Shown one piece after another: positions 1 through 5,219 of a stretch of DNA of 7,092 nt; within the stretch, counting starts at the first letter, position 1; each line of letters starts with the position of its first letter. The notes under the pieces were generated by a model. The model was given only the letters and a program-made list of their open reading frames with translations. It had not been told where the DNA came from and searched no databases. The stretch covers positions 1 to 7,092 of the forward strand of contig JADGBP010000111.1 of NCBI GenBank assembly GCA_015231395.1, given 5' to 3'. Position numbers and translations under genes: made by a program. The stretch is from Desulfamplus sp. Lineage in GTDB: Bacteria; Desulfobacterota; Desulfobacteria; Desulfobacterales; Desulfobacteraceae.

Positions 1-158
1 CGCTTCAAGTGCGCCGCATGTTTTGGTCGTTTTTCCTTCTGTCCCTCGATATATGAGGGCGTAATGCTCAGCAACACAGCTTCAGCCACTGAACAGAAAA
101 ATGAAAAGCCTATTGCCAGCAACACATAGGTAATTAACAGCAGGGTATCAGTGTTCAT
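1..158 (-). CDS. CNNM (DUF21) domain membrane protein, N-terminal part only
   Basis: Reading leftwards from the ATG at 158-156, an open frame of 52 codons runs off the window edge. It begins MNTDTLLLITYVLLAIGFSF and continues with FFCSVAEAVLLSITPSYI, then a charged stretch rich in Lys, Arg and His. One hydrophobic helix (about residues 5-30) followed by a small-residue/AEA/LLS pattern is the usual start of the CNNM (DUF21) transmembrane domain found in CorC/HlyC/TlyC-type proteins, which are linked to magnesium or other cation transport. The start is firm at its upstream limit because a TAA stop lies directly before this ATG (TAAATG). The first 11 bases overlap the end of the antitoxin gene at 148-399, and only a weak SD (GGTAAG, about 7 bases upstream) is visible, so translation is probably coupled to that gene. 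The later CNNM, CBS and CorC_HlyC domains would lie outside the window, so the exact subfamily cannot be given. Confidence 0.8.
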   Translation of the reverse strand, partial: MNTDTLLLITYVLLAIGFSFFCSVAEAVLLSITPSYIEGQKEKRPKHAAHLK

Positions 159-399
159 TTATAGACTTACCGAGTTTAGTACCTGCATCATGGTCTTCAA
201 AGGATTGAATAAGAGCTTTCATCGTTTGTTTGTCTTTTAAAATACGTTGGGTTTCCTGATAGCTTTCCCACTCTTCCATTGAAATCAAAACCACATTCCC
301 GTTTTTGTGAGTTAAGATAACTTGATCATGGTCAGTAACAACTTGATCTCTAAGTTCAAACAGACGTTTGCGTCCTTCCGATATGCTTAGAGCTCTCAT
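148..399 (-). CDS. Phd/YefM-family antitoxin, no toxin partner in view
   Basis: The 83-residue protein begins MRALSISEGRKRLFELRDQV and has the Phd/YefM layout. An N-terminal DNA-binding half (about 1-50) carries an ISEGRKRLFEL helix, then DHDQVILTHKNGNVVLISMEEWESYQ, matching the family pattern of a strand with a 'hkNG..vVLIS.eewes' turn. A helical C-terminal half (about 50-83, ETQRILKDKQTMKALIQSF) would wrap around a toxin. Proteins of this family bind DNA, repress their own operon and neutralise RelE/YoeB- or Doc-type toxins. The start at 399 has a strong AGGAGG (404-409) four bases upstream. The gene normally expected next, a RelE/YoeB or Doc toxin, is absent: the following gene is a CNNM membrane protein whose ATG lies inside this gene. 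It could be an orphan antitoxin, a remnant of a decayed module, or a local regulator. The family call is fairly sure; the role here is inference. Confidence 0.85.
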   Translation of the reverse strand: MRALSISEGRKRLFELRDQVVTDHDQVILTHKNGNVVLISMEEWESYQETQRILKDKQTMKALIQSFEDHDAGTKLGKSINEH

Positions 400-403
400 A
401 TTT

Positions 404-409
404 CCTCCT
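404..409 (-). promoter_or_regulatory. Strong ribosome binding site of the Phd/YefM-type gene
   Basis: The minus strand reads AGGAGGAAATATG, a full six-base SD with a short four-base spacer before the ATG at 399. It is the only good SD near the antitoxin/CNNM pair, so it probably drives translation of both, the second by coupling. Confidence 0.7.
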
Positions 410-413
410 GATA

Positions 414-434
414 TAACCCTATAGTAACCCTATA
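414..434 (-). repeat. Two direct 10-bp repeats at 11-bp spacing upstream of the antitoxin gene
   Basis: TAACCCTATA occurs at 414-423 and again at 425-434, separated by one base, so the repeat period is 11 bp, about one helical turn. On the coding strand this reads TATAGGGTTA-C-TATAGGGTTA and lies just upstream of the AGGAGG of the Phd/YefM-type gene. Such an arrangement suits two copies of a DNA-binding protein stacked on one face of the helix, so an autoregulatory operator is a fair guess. It could equally be chance in an AT-rich spacer or overlap a -10 region. Confidence 0.4.
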
Positions 435-485
435 ATGTCTAATATATACACTGTGGGTCTCAAAGCAGGTTATAATCCAGTTAAA

Positions 486-1712
486 CTATTTCTCGGAAAG
501 GTCAGACGTACACTCATTGAAAACATGACCCATTTTAAGCTGCTTGCAGCGAAGATATCCTTTGTTGTACTTATTTGGCTGAATCTCAATTGGTACCTGC
601 TCCACAACTCTGAGCCCATATCCCTGAAGACCGATCATCTTGGTGGGATTATTAGTCATAAGTCTCATTTTTCTGATGCCAAGATCTGCCAGAATCTGTG
701 CTCCGATACCATAATCTCTCATATCTGCCTTAAAACCAAGTTTAAGATTAGCCTCTACAGTGTCGCAACCCTCTCTTTGAAGCTCATAGGCTTTAAGTTT
801 ATTAACAAGCCCAATACCCCTCCCCTCCTGTCTAAGATAGAGAATAACTCCGGATCCAGCCGCATCAATCATATTCATGGACTTGTGAAGCTGGGCAGCA
901 CAGTCACAACGCATTGAACCAAATATATCTCCGGTCATGCATTCAGAATGTACTCTTACAAGAATGGCTTTTTCAGGGTCAATCTCACCCTTGACCATTG
1001 CAATATGGGTTAATTTGTCCAAATCATTTTCATAGGCAATAATTTTAAAATCACCTCCAAATTCAGTTGGAATAGTGCTTTGGGCAGCCTTGCGGACAAA
1101 AGATTCATTTCTTAACCGGTATTCAACAAGATCCGCAATAGTACAAATACCAAGATTATGTTTTTCGCTGAATTTCTCAAGAGCAGGCATTCTCGCCATT
1201 GTGCCATCTTCATCCATAATCTCGCAAATTACACCGGCGGGTTTACACCCTGCAAGCTGGGCAAGGTCAACAGAGCCTTCTGTCTGGCCGATTCTAACCA
1301 TTACGCCCCCGTCTTTTGCTCTCAATGGAAAGATATGACCAGGTCTTGCCAGATCATCGGCAGTTGTTTCGTCAGCAACTGCAACCTGAATTGTAGTTGC
1401 CCTGTCAGCCGCGGATATACCTGTAGTCACCCCTTTTTTTGCTTCAATGGAGACAGTAAATCCAGTTCCGAACTGAGATGTATTGTCCCTCACCATCATG
1501 GGGAGTCCAAGCTTGTCTGCCATGGCACCGGTCATTGAAAGACATATAAGCCCTCTTCCATATTTTGCCATGAAATTAATGGCCTCTGGTGTCACTGCCT
1601 GGGCAGCCATAGTCAGATCTCCTTCATTTTCACGATCTTCATCATCCACCAAGATAACCATTTTACCGGCTTTTATGTCCTCAATAGCCTGTTCAATTGT
1701 AATATGCGGCAT
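486..1712 (-). CDS. ribBA: Bifunctional 3,4-dihydroxy-2-butanone-4-phosphate synthase / GTP cyclohydrolase II
   Basis: This 408-residue protein supplies both starting compounds of riboflavin synthesis: 3,4-dihydroxybutanone 4-phosphate from ribulose 5-phosphate, and a diaminopyrimidine from GTP. The N-terminal RibB domain (about 1-200) has the acidic loop [10 protein letters not shown] (23-32), [15 protein letters not shown] (123-137) and [12 protein letters not shown] (163-174). The C-terminal RibA domain (about 205-400) has [17 protein letters not shown], with the three zinc cysteines at 258, 269 and 271, then [10 protein letters not shown] (293-302), [10 protein letters not shown] (332-341) and TNNPTK (353-358). 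The length is normal for a full two-domain enzyme. The motif at 142-146 reads GQTEG, where E. coli RibB has GHTEA; I recall GQTEG as a recurring bacterial variant, so activity is not doubted on this ground. The ATG at 1712 is fixed by stops just upstream, yet the nearest good SD (AAGGAG, 1728-1733) is 15 bases away. It follows riboflavin synthase by 32 bases. The enzyme is cytoplasmic. Confidence 0.97.
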   Translation of the reverse strand: MPHITIEQAIEDIKAGKMVILVDDEDRENEGDLTMAAQAVTPEAINFMAKYGRGLICLSMTGAMADKLGLPMMVRDNTSQFGTGFTVSIEAKKGVTTGISAADRATTIQVAVADETTADDLARPGHIFPLRAKDGGVMVRIGQTEGSVDLAQLAGCKPAGVICEIMDEDGTMARMPALEKFSEKHNLGICTIADLVEYRLRNESFVRKAAQSTIPTEFGGDFKIIAYENDLDKLTHIAMVKGEIDPEKAILVRVHSECMTGDIFGSMRCDCAAQLHKSMNMIDAAGSGVILYLRQEGRGIGLVNKLKAYELQREGCDTVEANLKLGFKADMRDYGIGAQILADLGIRKMRLMTNNPTKMIGLQGYGLRVVEQVPIEIQPNKYNKGYLRCKQLKMGHVFNECTSDLSEK

Positions 1713-1727
1713 TTACTTGTATTTTCA

Positions 1728-1733
1728 CTCCTT
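1728..1733 (-). promoter_or_regulatory. SD sequence unusually far from the ribBA start
   Basis: AAGGAG on the minus strand lies 15 bases before the ribBA ATG at 1712, beyond the usual 5-10. It overlaps the 10-bp palindrome TTAAGCTTAA (1732-1741). In-frame TGA and TAA codons between them prevent a longer ribBA. Initiation may therefore be modest or helped by coupling with riboflavin synthase, whose stop is at 1745. Confidence 0.45.
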
Positions 1734-1744
1734 AAGCTTAATTC

Positions 1745-2449
1745 TTATAAAAAACCATTTTTAGCAAGAAGTGCCATGCTGATATCTTTTTTATGCACAT
1801 CTTTTGATTTGATATCCTTTGATTTGATATCTCTGCTGAAAATGGTAGCAGATTCATCAGACCCGGCTTGAAGAAACTTTCTGACATATTTTCCAAGCAT
1901 GTCTGTCTCAATATTTACCTCATCTCCCACATCCTTGACACCAATGGTTGTAATGGCGGCAGTATGCGGAATTATACTTACTTCAAAATCATTTTCAGAA
2001 CAACGGTTAATGGTCAGACTGATGCCATCTATCGCAACAGAGCCTTTTGTAATAATCTCGGCAGCAAGATCCCTGGAAACTGAAATGGCAATAATTACAG
2101 CATTACTTTTTCTCTCCTTTGACGTAATGATACCAGTTCCATCAATATGCCCTGAAACAAGATGCCCATCTAAACGATCAGAAAGTCTCAATGCCCTTTC
2201 AAGGTTTACCCTTGCACCAGACTGCATTTTTTTGAAGGTTGTTCTGGAAACTGTTTCAGGAGCCATGTCAACAGAAAAAGAGTGCCGGCTAATTGAAACA
2301 GCAGTAAGACAAGCACCATTTACAGCAATGGAATCACCAATTTTGCTCTGGGAGAGATCCAGCTCAGTTTCGATGGTAAGAATTTTCCCCTGTCCGCTGG
2401 GCTGGATTCTTCTTAAAATACCAAATCCTTCAATGATTCCTGTGAACAT
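1745..2449 (-). CDS. ribE: Riboflavin synthase (alpha chain type)
   Basis: This cytoplasmic enzyme converts two 6,7-dimethyl-8-ribityllumazine molecules into riboflavin and a pyrimidine that is recycled; it normally works as a trimer. The 234-residue protein starts with the family hallmark MFTGIIE and holds two lumazine-binding repeats. The first (about 1-97) has [13 protein letters not shown] (38-50) and the second (about 98-190) has [13 protein letters not shown] (135-147). [12 protein letters not shown] (95-106) joins them, and [12 protein letters not shown] (178-189) closes the core. A longer frame opens with TTG at 2464, but MFTG with GGAG (2457-2460) seven bases upstream makes ATG 2449 the real start. 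A lysine-rich linker (about 200-223) contains two DIKSK units encoded by a 15-bp tandem repeat, before a hydrophobic end ALLAKNGFL. The gene is called ribE in Bacillus-style naming and ribC in E. coli. It follows the PIN toxin gene by 18 bases and precedes ribBA. Confidence 0.96.
   Translation of the reverse strand: MFTGIIEGFGILRRIQPSGQGKILTIETELDLSQSKIGDSIAVNGACLTAVSISRHSFSVDMAPETVSRTTFKKMQSGARVNLERALRLSDRLDGHLVSGHIDGTGIITSKERKSNAVIIAISVSRDLAAEIITKGSVAIDGISLTINRCSENDFEVSIIPHTAAITTIGVKDVGDEVNIETDMLGKYVRKFLQAGSDESATIFSRDIKSKDIKSKDVHKKDISMALLAKNGFL
1803..1831 (-). repeat. In-frame 15-bp tandem repeat in the riboflavin synthase tail
   Basis: TTTGATTTGATATC occurs at 1803-1816 and 1818-1831, a 15-bp period. 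On the coding strand it encodes DIKSK twice, followed by the looser echo DVHKKDIS. It lies in the linker after the second lumazine-binding repeat, where a gain or loss of five residues would be tolerated. Replication slippage is the simplest origin. Confidence 0.7.
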
Positions 2450-2456
2450 AATTGTT

Positions 2457-2460
2457 CTCC
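2457..2460 (-). promoter_or_regulatory. SD that fixes the riboflavin synthase start
   Basis: GGAG on the minus strand is followed by AACAATT and then ATG (2449-2447), a seven-base spacer. It supports MFTGIIE as the N-terminus and rules against the TTG at 2464, which would place the SD inside the gene. Confidence 0.75.
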
Positions 2461-2467
2461 GCAAAAC

Positions 2468-2872
2468 TTAAAGAAATAATCTGGCAAAGTCTGTAAGATT
2501 TAGAATACGGGTTTCCAAAAGTTGCTGTGCTTCAGAAAAATCCTGATCTCCGGTGATAAATACATCAGCTCCGGAAGATTGAGCACATTCAAGAAATTTT
2601 GCATCTTTTCTGTCCCGTTGGAAATCCAAAGTTAAAGATGACTCTGTAATTACGACAGTCTCATATATCAAGTCAATCCACTGCTGAATAAGCGTACTGG
2701 AAAAATTAAATTTTTTTCGCCGTAAGACTTCCTGATATTCTTGGATTATAGCCGGTGATGCAATCCAAATCCATTCCGGTTGTGTTATAATCCATAAAAT
2801 GACGGTCTCTGGCATTCTGTCACGCAGCAAGGCAGAAATAAGGATATTGGTGTCAATGATAACTTTCATCAT
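2468..2872 (-). CDS. PIN-domain toxin (VapC-like, putative endoribonuclease)
   Basis: The 134-residue protein is a single PIN domain. PIN toxins are metal-dependent RNases that cut specific RNAs and are held inactive by a partner antitoxin. The first strand gives KVIIDTNILISALL with Asp7. The helix SPAIIQEYQEVLRRKKF carries Glu45 (or Glu48). RDRKDAKFLECAQSSGADVF carries Asp90 and Asp103, and ITGDQDF carries Asp109. Together these are the expected four acidic metal-binding positions, so the site looks intact. The overall pattern (DTNxLxSALL, xEYxEVL, DxKFLECA, TGDxDF) fits the branch described as 'putative toxin-antitoxin system toxin component, PIN family' (COG1569-like) better than classic VapC. 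The two ATGs at 2872 and 2869 are both possible, and neither has a recognisable SD. The stem-loops just upstream may govern its translation. The gene lies 20 bases after its putative antitoxin gene and 18 bases before riboflavin synthase, inside the riboflavin operon. Confidence 0.88.
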   Translation of the reverse strand: MMKVIIDTNILISALLRDRMPETVILWIITQPEWIWIASPAIIQEYQEVLRRKKFNFSSTLIQQWIDLIYETVVITESSLTLDFQRDRKDAKFLECAQSSGADVFITGDQDFSEAQQLLETRILNLTDFARLFL

Positions 2873-2881
2873 ATAAAATTC

Positions 2882-2910
2882 AGGGGGAACCCCTAACCTT
2901 TATGGTTAGG
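2882..2910 (-). repeat. Two overlapping, mutually exclusive stem-loops at the antitoxin/toxin junction
   Basis: CCTAACC (2892-2898) and GGTTAGG (2904-2910) form a perfect 7-bp inverted repeat with a five-base loop. AGGGG (2882-2886) and CCCCT (2890-2894) form a 5-bp GC-rich inverted repeat with a three-base loop. They share bases 2892-2894, so the full stems cannot form together. The pair spans the antitoxin stop codon (2893-2895) and ends 9 bases before the toxin ATG. No T-run follows directly, so this is not a typical terminator. It could set toxin translation, act as an RNA processing or stability point, or be part of a small palindromic repeat element. Confidence 0.55.
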
Positions 2911-3243
2911 AGACATTGACTGCCCCGCACAATTTAAGTCGTATTGTCCGGCACGACAGGCTTCAATTTCAAATTCAATGTCAGCATCGCAGATGTTTTG
3001 TGAGCTTGGCAGAGCCTGAGTTTCTTTCAATAAAGCACGCCATTTGTCGATTTTTTGCTGTTGAACCTTTTTGTATTGCTGTAGTGACATGTTGGAAGAT
3101 GGTTCCTGATAATTTGATTCTTGTAAAATCAAAATAAGTTTAGCATGATTACCAAACCACTGTTTACAGGATTGAGGCAAACGAATATTTATCATCTGTC
3201 CATCAGTGCCTATCTCTGTCTCTAATTCAATTGCTTGCATCAT
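2893..3243 (-). CDS. Probable antitoxin partner of the PIN toxin (VapB-like)
   Basis: The 116-residue protein begins MMQAIELETEIGTDGQMINI and lies directly upstream of the PIN gene, the usual antitoxin-first order. The first 40 or so residues look beta-rich, with an IRLPQS turn, as in small swapped-hairpin or strand-type antitoxin DNA-binding domains. A polar middle (MSLQQYKKVQQQKIDKWRAL) looks helical. The end of the core, CDADIEFEIEACRAGQYDL, resembles the 'dDEIq.EveA.R' segment with which many antitoxins contact PIN toxins. About 13 further residues (NCAGQSMSPNHKG) are encoded by the palindromic DNA at the junction and look like an added tail. A frame starting at 3258 is five residues longer, but GGAGG (3252-3256) lies eight bases before the ATG at 3243, so the shorter form is preferred; ATG 3240 is also possible. 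I do not recognise the exact family. The antitoxin role is inferred mainly from position, size and the C-terminal pattern. Confidence 0.7.
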   Translation of the reverse strand: MMQAIELETEIGTDGQMINIRLPQSCKQWFGNHAKLILILQESNYQEPSSNMSLQQYKKVQQQKIDKWRALLKETQALPSSQNICDADIEFEIEACRAGQYDLNCAGQSMSPNHKG

Positions 3244-3251
3244 ATTTTCAT

Positions 3252-3256
3252 CCTCC
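3252..3256 (-). promoter_or_regulatory. SD that fixes the VapB-like antitoxin start
   Basis: GGAGG on the minus strand lies eight bases before the ATG at 3243-3241. The upstream ATG at 3258 overlaps this SD and has no SD of its own, so it is less likely to be used. Confidence 0.65.
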
Positions 3257-3273
3257 ATTTCTAATTGGCTTTA

Positions 3274-4467
3274 CTATTTGAGATAGCCCTGAATAAGAAT
3301 GTCATCATCAAATCGTGTCATATCAACCTTTTTGAGCTGAAAAGCATCTTTCATAAAAAGTGGGCTTTTTCCCCTGCAAACCGGAACTCCGTCATCACCA
3401 CCTAAAATTTTTGGTGCCATGAAAAACAGAACTTTATTGACAATTCCACTTGAAAGAGCGGAGCCGATAACAGTTGCACCACCTTCTATTAAAATACTCA
3501 TTATTCCCATTTTGCCAAGCTGCTTCAGAAGATTGTCAAAGTCCAGAAAATTTTTTTCCTGTTTTAAATAACCTGCCTGACTTGGAAGATGTGCATTTTC
3601 AGGAACAGTCAGCAAAGTTATACCCATACTTTCAAGATGAGTACGTTTTTCATGGTTAGAATCAGAATCGGAGGAAACCGCTATAGAAGAAGCAGCTATA
3701 ATAGTTCTGGCACTGGATTTTTGAGTCAAGATTTTTGCATTCAAATCAATGGATAGGTTGGAATCAAGAATAATACGATGCGGATCTCTGACTGTCTTGT
3801 CAAACCCGTCAATACGGGCAGTCAGAGATGGATTGTCTTTATGGAGAGTGCCGGAACCCACAAGGATGGCATCATAAGCGTGTCTTAGTTCATGGACAAA
3901 CTGACGGGATTTTTCACAGGTAATCCATCGTGAATCTCCGGTAGAAGTGGCAAGGCGACCATCAAGAGTTGATGCACATTTAAGGATAACAAATGGTTTT
4001 TTATCATTTTGCACATACCAGATAAAATCTTCAATCAGAGTTTCTGCTTCTTCCCTGCATACTCCAAGTTCAACCTTGATGCCATGCTCCCGAAGATATT
4101 GGACGCCTCCTCCTGTGACAAAAGGGTTGGGATCTGGTGATGCTACTACTACCCGTTTGATTCCGGCATCTATAATCTTTTTTGTGCAGGGGGGAGTTTT
4201 GCCATAATGATTGCACGGTTCAAGAGTAACGTAAATATCGCTTCCTGCGACATTGTCACCAGCATCATTGATCGCCTCAACCTCTGCATGGGCAAGTCCC
4301 GCGGCTCTGTGCCACCCTCTGCCAACAATCTTATTCTCCTTGACAACAACTGCTCCCACCATCGGGTTAGGAGAGGTGTAACCCCTGCCTTTTGCTGCAA
4401 GTGCAAGGGCTTCTTTCATGTATCTAACATCATCAATTAATTCAGCAGAATGATTATGACTAATCAT
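3274..4467 (-). CDS. ribD: Bifunctional diaminohydroxyphosphoribosylaminopyrimidine deaminase / 5-amino-6-(5-phosphoribosylamino)uracil reductase
   Basis: This 397-residue enzyme carries out the second and third steps of the GTP branch of riboflavin synthesis: deamination of the pyrimidine ring, then NADPH-dependent reduction of the ribosyl side chain. The N-terminal zinc deaminase domain (about 10-150) has TSPNPMVGAVVV (31-42), HAE (His60, Glu62) and PCNHYGKTPPC with Cys85 and Cys94 as the remaining zinc ligands. The C-terminal reductase domain (about 157-397) has LKCASTLDGRLAT, SRWIT, ILVGSGTLHKDNPSLTAR (201-218), ILIEGGATV (325-333) and APKILGGDDG. The length is normal and both active sites look complete. 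The ATG shares one base with the nrdR stop (TAATG), a classic sign of coupled translation, with only a weak SD. After its stop, the VapB-like gene begins 30 bases later rather than riboflavin synthase. Confidence 0.97.
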   Translation of the reverse strand: MISHNHSAELIDDVRYMKEALALAAKGRGYTSPNPMVGAVVVKENKIVGRGWHRAAGLAHAEVEAINDAGDNVAGSDIYVTLEPCNHYGKTPPCTKKIIDAGIKRVVVASPDPNPFVTGGGVQYLREHGIKVELGVCREEAETLIEDFIWYVQNDKKPFVILKCASTLDGRLATSTGDSRWITCEKSRQFVHELRHAYDAILVGSGTLHKDNPSLTARIDGFDKTVRDPHRIILDSNLSIDLNAKILTQKSSARTIIAASSIAVSSDSDSNHEKRTHLESMGITLLTVPENAHLPSQAGYLKQEKNFLDFDNLLKQLGKMGIMSILIEGGATVIGSALSSGIVNKVLFFMAPKILGGDDGVPVCRGKSPLFMKDAFQLKKVDMTRFDDDILIQGYLK

Positions 4468-5138
4468 TATACTTCACTTGTGGGCTGCTCGTTAGCAGGG
4501 TTCTTGATTATGCTGTGTTCGGTTGATTCCTTGGAGTTTTCCTGTTCCCTGGTTGTGGATTCCCCGGTTGTTGGTTCTCCACTATCTATATTGTCAGTAT
4601 CCAGTTCTTCGTCATCTATTTGTGTATTATCTATTCTATTTTGCGTGTCATTTTGCGTCTCATATAGTTCATTTCCAGCCTGTTTATTTAAAGTGCTCAA
4701 TTTTTTTAGAGCTTCAATAAAATCATCCACACTGCCAAACTCCCTGTAAACCGAAGCAAATCTAACATATGCAACATCATCAAGCATGTGCAGGTGTTCC
4801 ATAATCTTTTCACCTACAAGTTTTGAAGATATCTCCTTGGCATTCAAATCACGCAAATCCCGTTCAATAGTATCCACAAGCTCTTCAATTTGAATCATGC
4901 TGATGGCACGCTTTTCACAGGCTTTTTTTATTCCTGTCAATACCTTGTCTCGTATAAATTCCTCTCTGCGACCATCTTTTTTGACAATAGTCACCGGAAG
5001 GTCTTCCATTATTTCAAAGGTAGTAAATCGACGAGAACACTCCTGACATTCCCTGCGTCTTCTGATTTCCATTTCAGTCCTGCTCAAACGGGAATCAATA
5101 ACACGGTTATTCATTTTTCCACAAAAGGGACATTTCAT
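4467..5138 (-). CDS. nrdR: NrdR, transcriptional repressor of ribonucleotide reductase genes, with an extended tail
   Basis: NrdR senses ATP/dATP levels and represses ribonucleotide reductase operons at NrdR boxes. The zinc ribbon is clear, MKCPFC (Cys3, Cys6) and ECQEC (Cys31, Cys34), followed by the conserved basic stretch EIRRRRE and RRFTTFE. The ATP-cone domain (about 49-139) starts VTIVKKDGRREEF and ends VAYVRFASVYREFGSVDDF. The family normally stops near residue 150, but here a further 73 or so residues rich in Glu, Asp, Thr, Asn and Ser follow (150-223), with no predicted fold and internal repeats; the zinc and nucleotide domains are unaffected. A frame begins at 5153 (MLRSI), but the conserved MKCPFC start with GAGG (5145-5148) six bases upstream points to ATG 5138. 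It lies 81 bases after the dCMP deaminase stop and overlaps ribD by one base. No NrdR box was seen in this window, so its targets lie elsewhere. Confidence 0.96.
   Translation of the reverse strand: MKCPFCGKMNNRVIDSRLSRTEMEIRRRRECQECSRRFTTFEIMEDLPVTIVKKDGRREEFIRDKVLTGIKKACEKRAISMIQIEELVDTIERDLRDLNAKEISSKLVGEKIMEHLHMLDDVAYVRFASVYREFGSVDDFIEALKKLSTLNKQAGNELYETQNDTQNRIDNTQIDDEELDTDNIDSGEPTTGESTTREQENSKESTEHSIIKNPANEQPTSEV
4545..4661 (-). repeat. Short tandem repeats inside the NrdR tail
   Basis: Two short tandem duplications lie in the tail-coding DNA. ATTTTGCGTGTC (4638-4649) is followed at once by ATTTTGCGTCTC (4650-4661), one mismatch in 12, encoding ETQN-DTQN. At 4545-4559 and 4560-4574 a 15-base unit is repeated with three mismatches, encoding PTTGE and STTRE. 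They suggest that the tail grew by slippage. Confidence 0.6.
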
Positions 5139-5144
5139 AATAGA

Positions 5145-5148
5145 CCTC
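5145..5148 (-). promoter_or_regulatory. SD that fixes the NrdR start
   Basis: GAGG on the minus strand is followed by TCTATT and the ATG at 5138-5136. The start codon at 5153 has only a pyrimidine-rich upstream sequence. The zinc-ribbon N-terminus MKCPFC agrees with the 5138 start. Confidence 0.7.
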
Positions 5149-5192
5149 AACATTAAAAAGAGAAGATAGTAAATTTAATAGGAATGGCATAC

Positions 5193-5215
5193 CCCCTATT
5201 TCTCCAAGGTAGAGG
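5193..5215 (-). repeat. Possible short stem-loop between dCMP deaminase and nrdR
   Basis: CCCCTA (5193-5198) can pair with TAGAGG (5210-5215) on the minus-strand transcript, a 6-bp stem with one G-U pair and an 11-base loop, directly after the dCMP deaminase stop region. There is no T-run, so it is not a terminator. It may be an RNA stability element or chance. The 81-base spacer around it shows no convincing promoter. Confidence 0.25.
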
Positions 5216-5219
5216 TTGT

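Larger units (their letters stand above)
400..485 (-). promoter_or_regulatory. Spacer between ribBA and the antitoxin gene, possible promoter region
   Basis: This 86-base AT-rich gap separates the ribBA stop from the antitoxin start. It holds the 11-bp-period repeat and SD described separately, plus TATA-like runs (for example TATATATTAG and TTATAG on the minus strand). A TTGAGA at about 455-460 is present but is not well spaced from a good -10. I see no stem-loop with a T-run that would end the riboflavin operon here, so readthrough from ribBA remains possible. A separate promoter is plausible but not shown. Confidence 0.3.

Noticed and set aside
435..460. A stretch resembling an NrdR box (ACAGTGTATATATTAG on the minus strand) upstream of the antitoxin gene.
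   Set aside because: Only about 11 of 16 positions fit the consensus, mostly through the TATATA centre, there is no second box, and the downstream genes are not ribonucleotide reductase genes.
435..917. A 160-codon open frame on the plus strand opposite the end of ribBA.
   Set aside because: Most of it is antisense to the conserved GTP cyclohydrolase II domain, and the protein shows no recognisable motif or credible SD.
1713..2449. An FMN riboswitch controlling the rib genes.
   Set aside because: The spacers before ribD, riboflavin synthase and ribBA are 0-32 bases, far too short for the RFN element, and none of its conserved segments were recognised in the glyA leader either.
1899..2471. 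A 190-codon open frame on the plus strand opposite riboflavin synthase.
   Set aside because: It lies wholly antisense to a well-supported gene, has no family-like sequence and no upstream context. It is a shadow of codon bias on the other strand.
2882..2910. The paired stem-loops considered as a Rho-independent terminator.
   Set aside because: The stems are short and no T-run follows directly; the toxin gene starts within a few bases, so termination here would leave it untranscribed.
5154..5219. A promoter for nrdR in the spacer after dCMP deaminase.
   Set aside because: TTGGAG and TATTAA are present but 21 bases apart, and other pairings are worse. Not strong enough to list.
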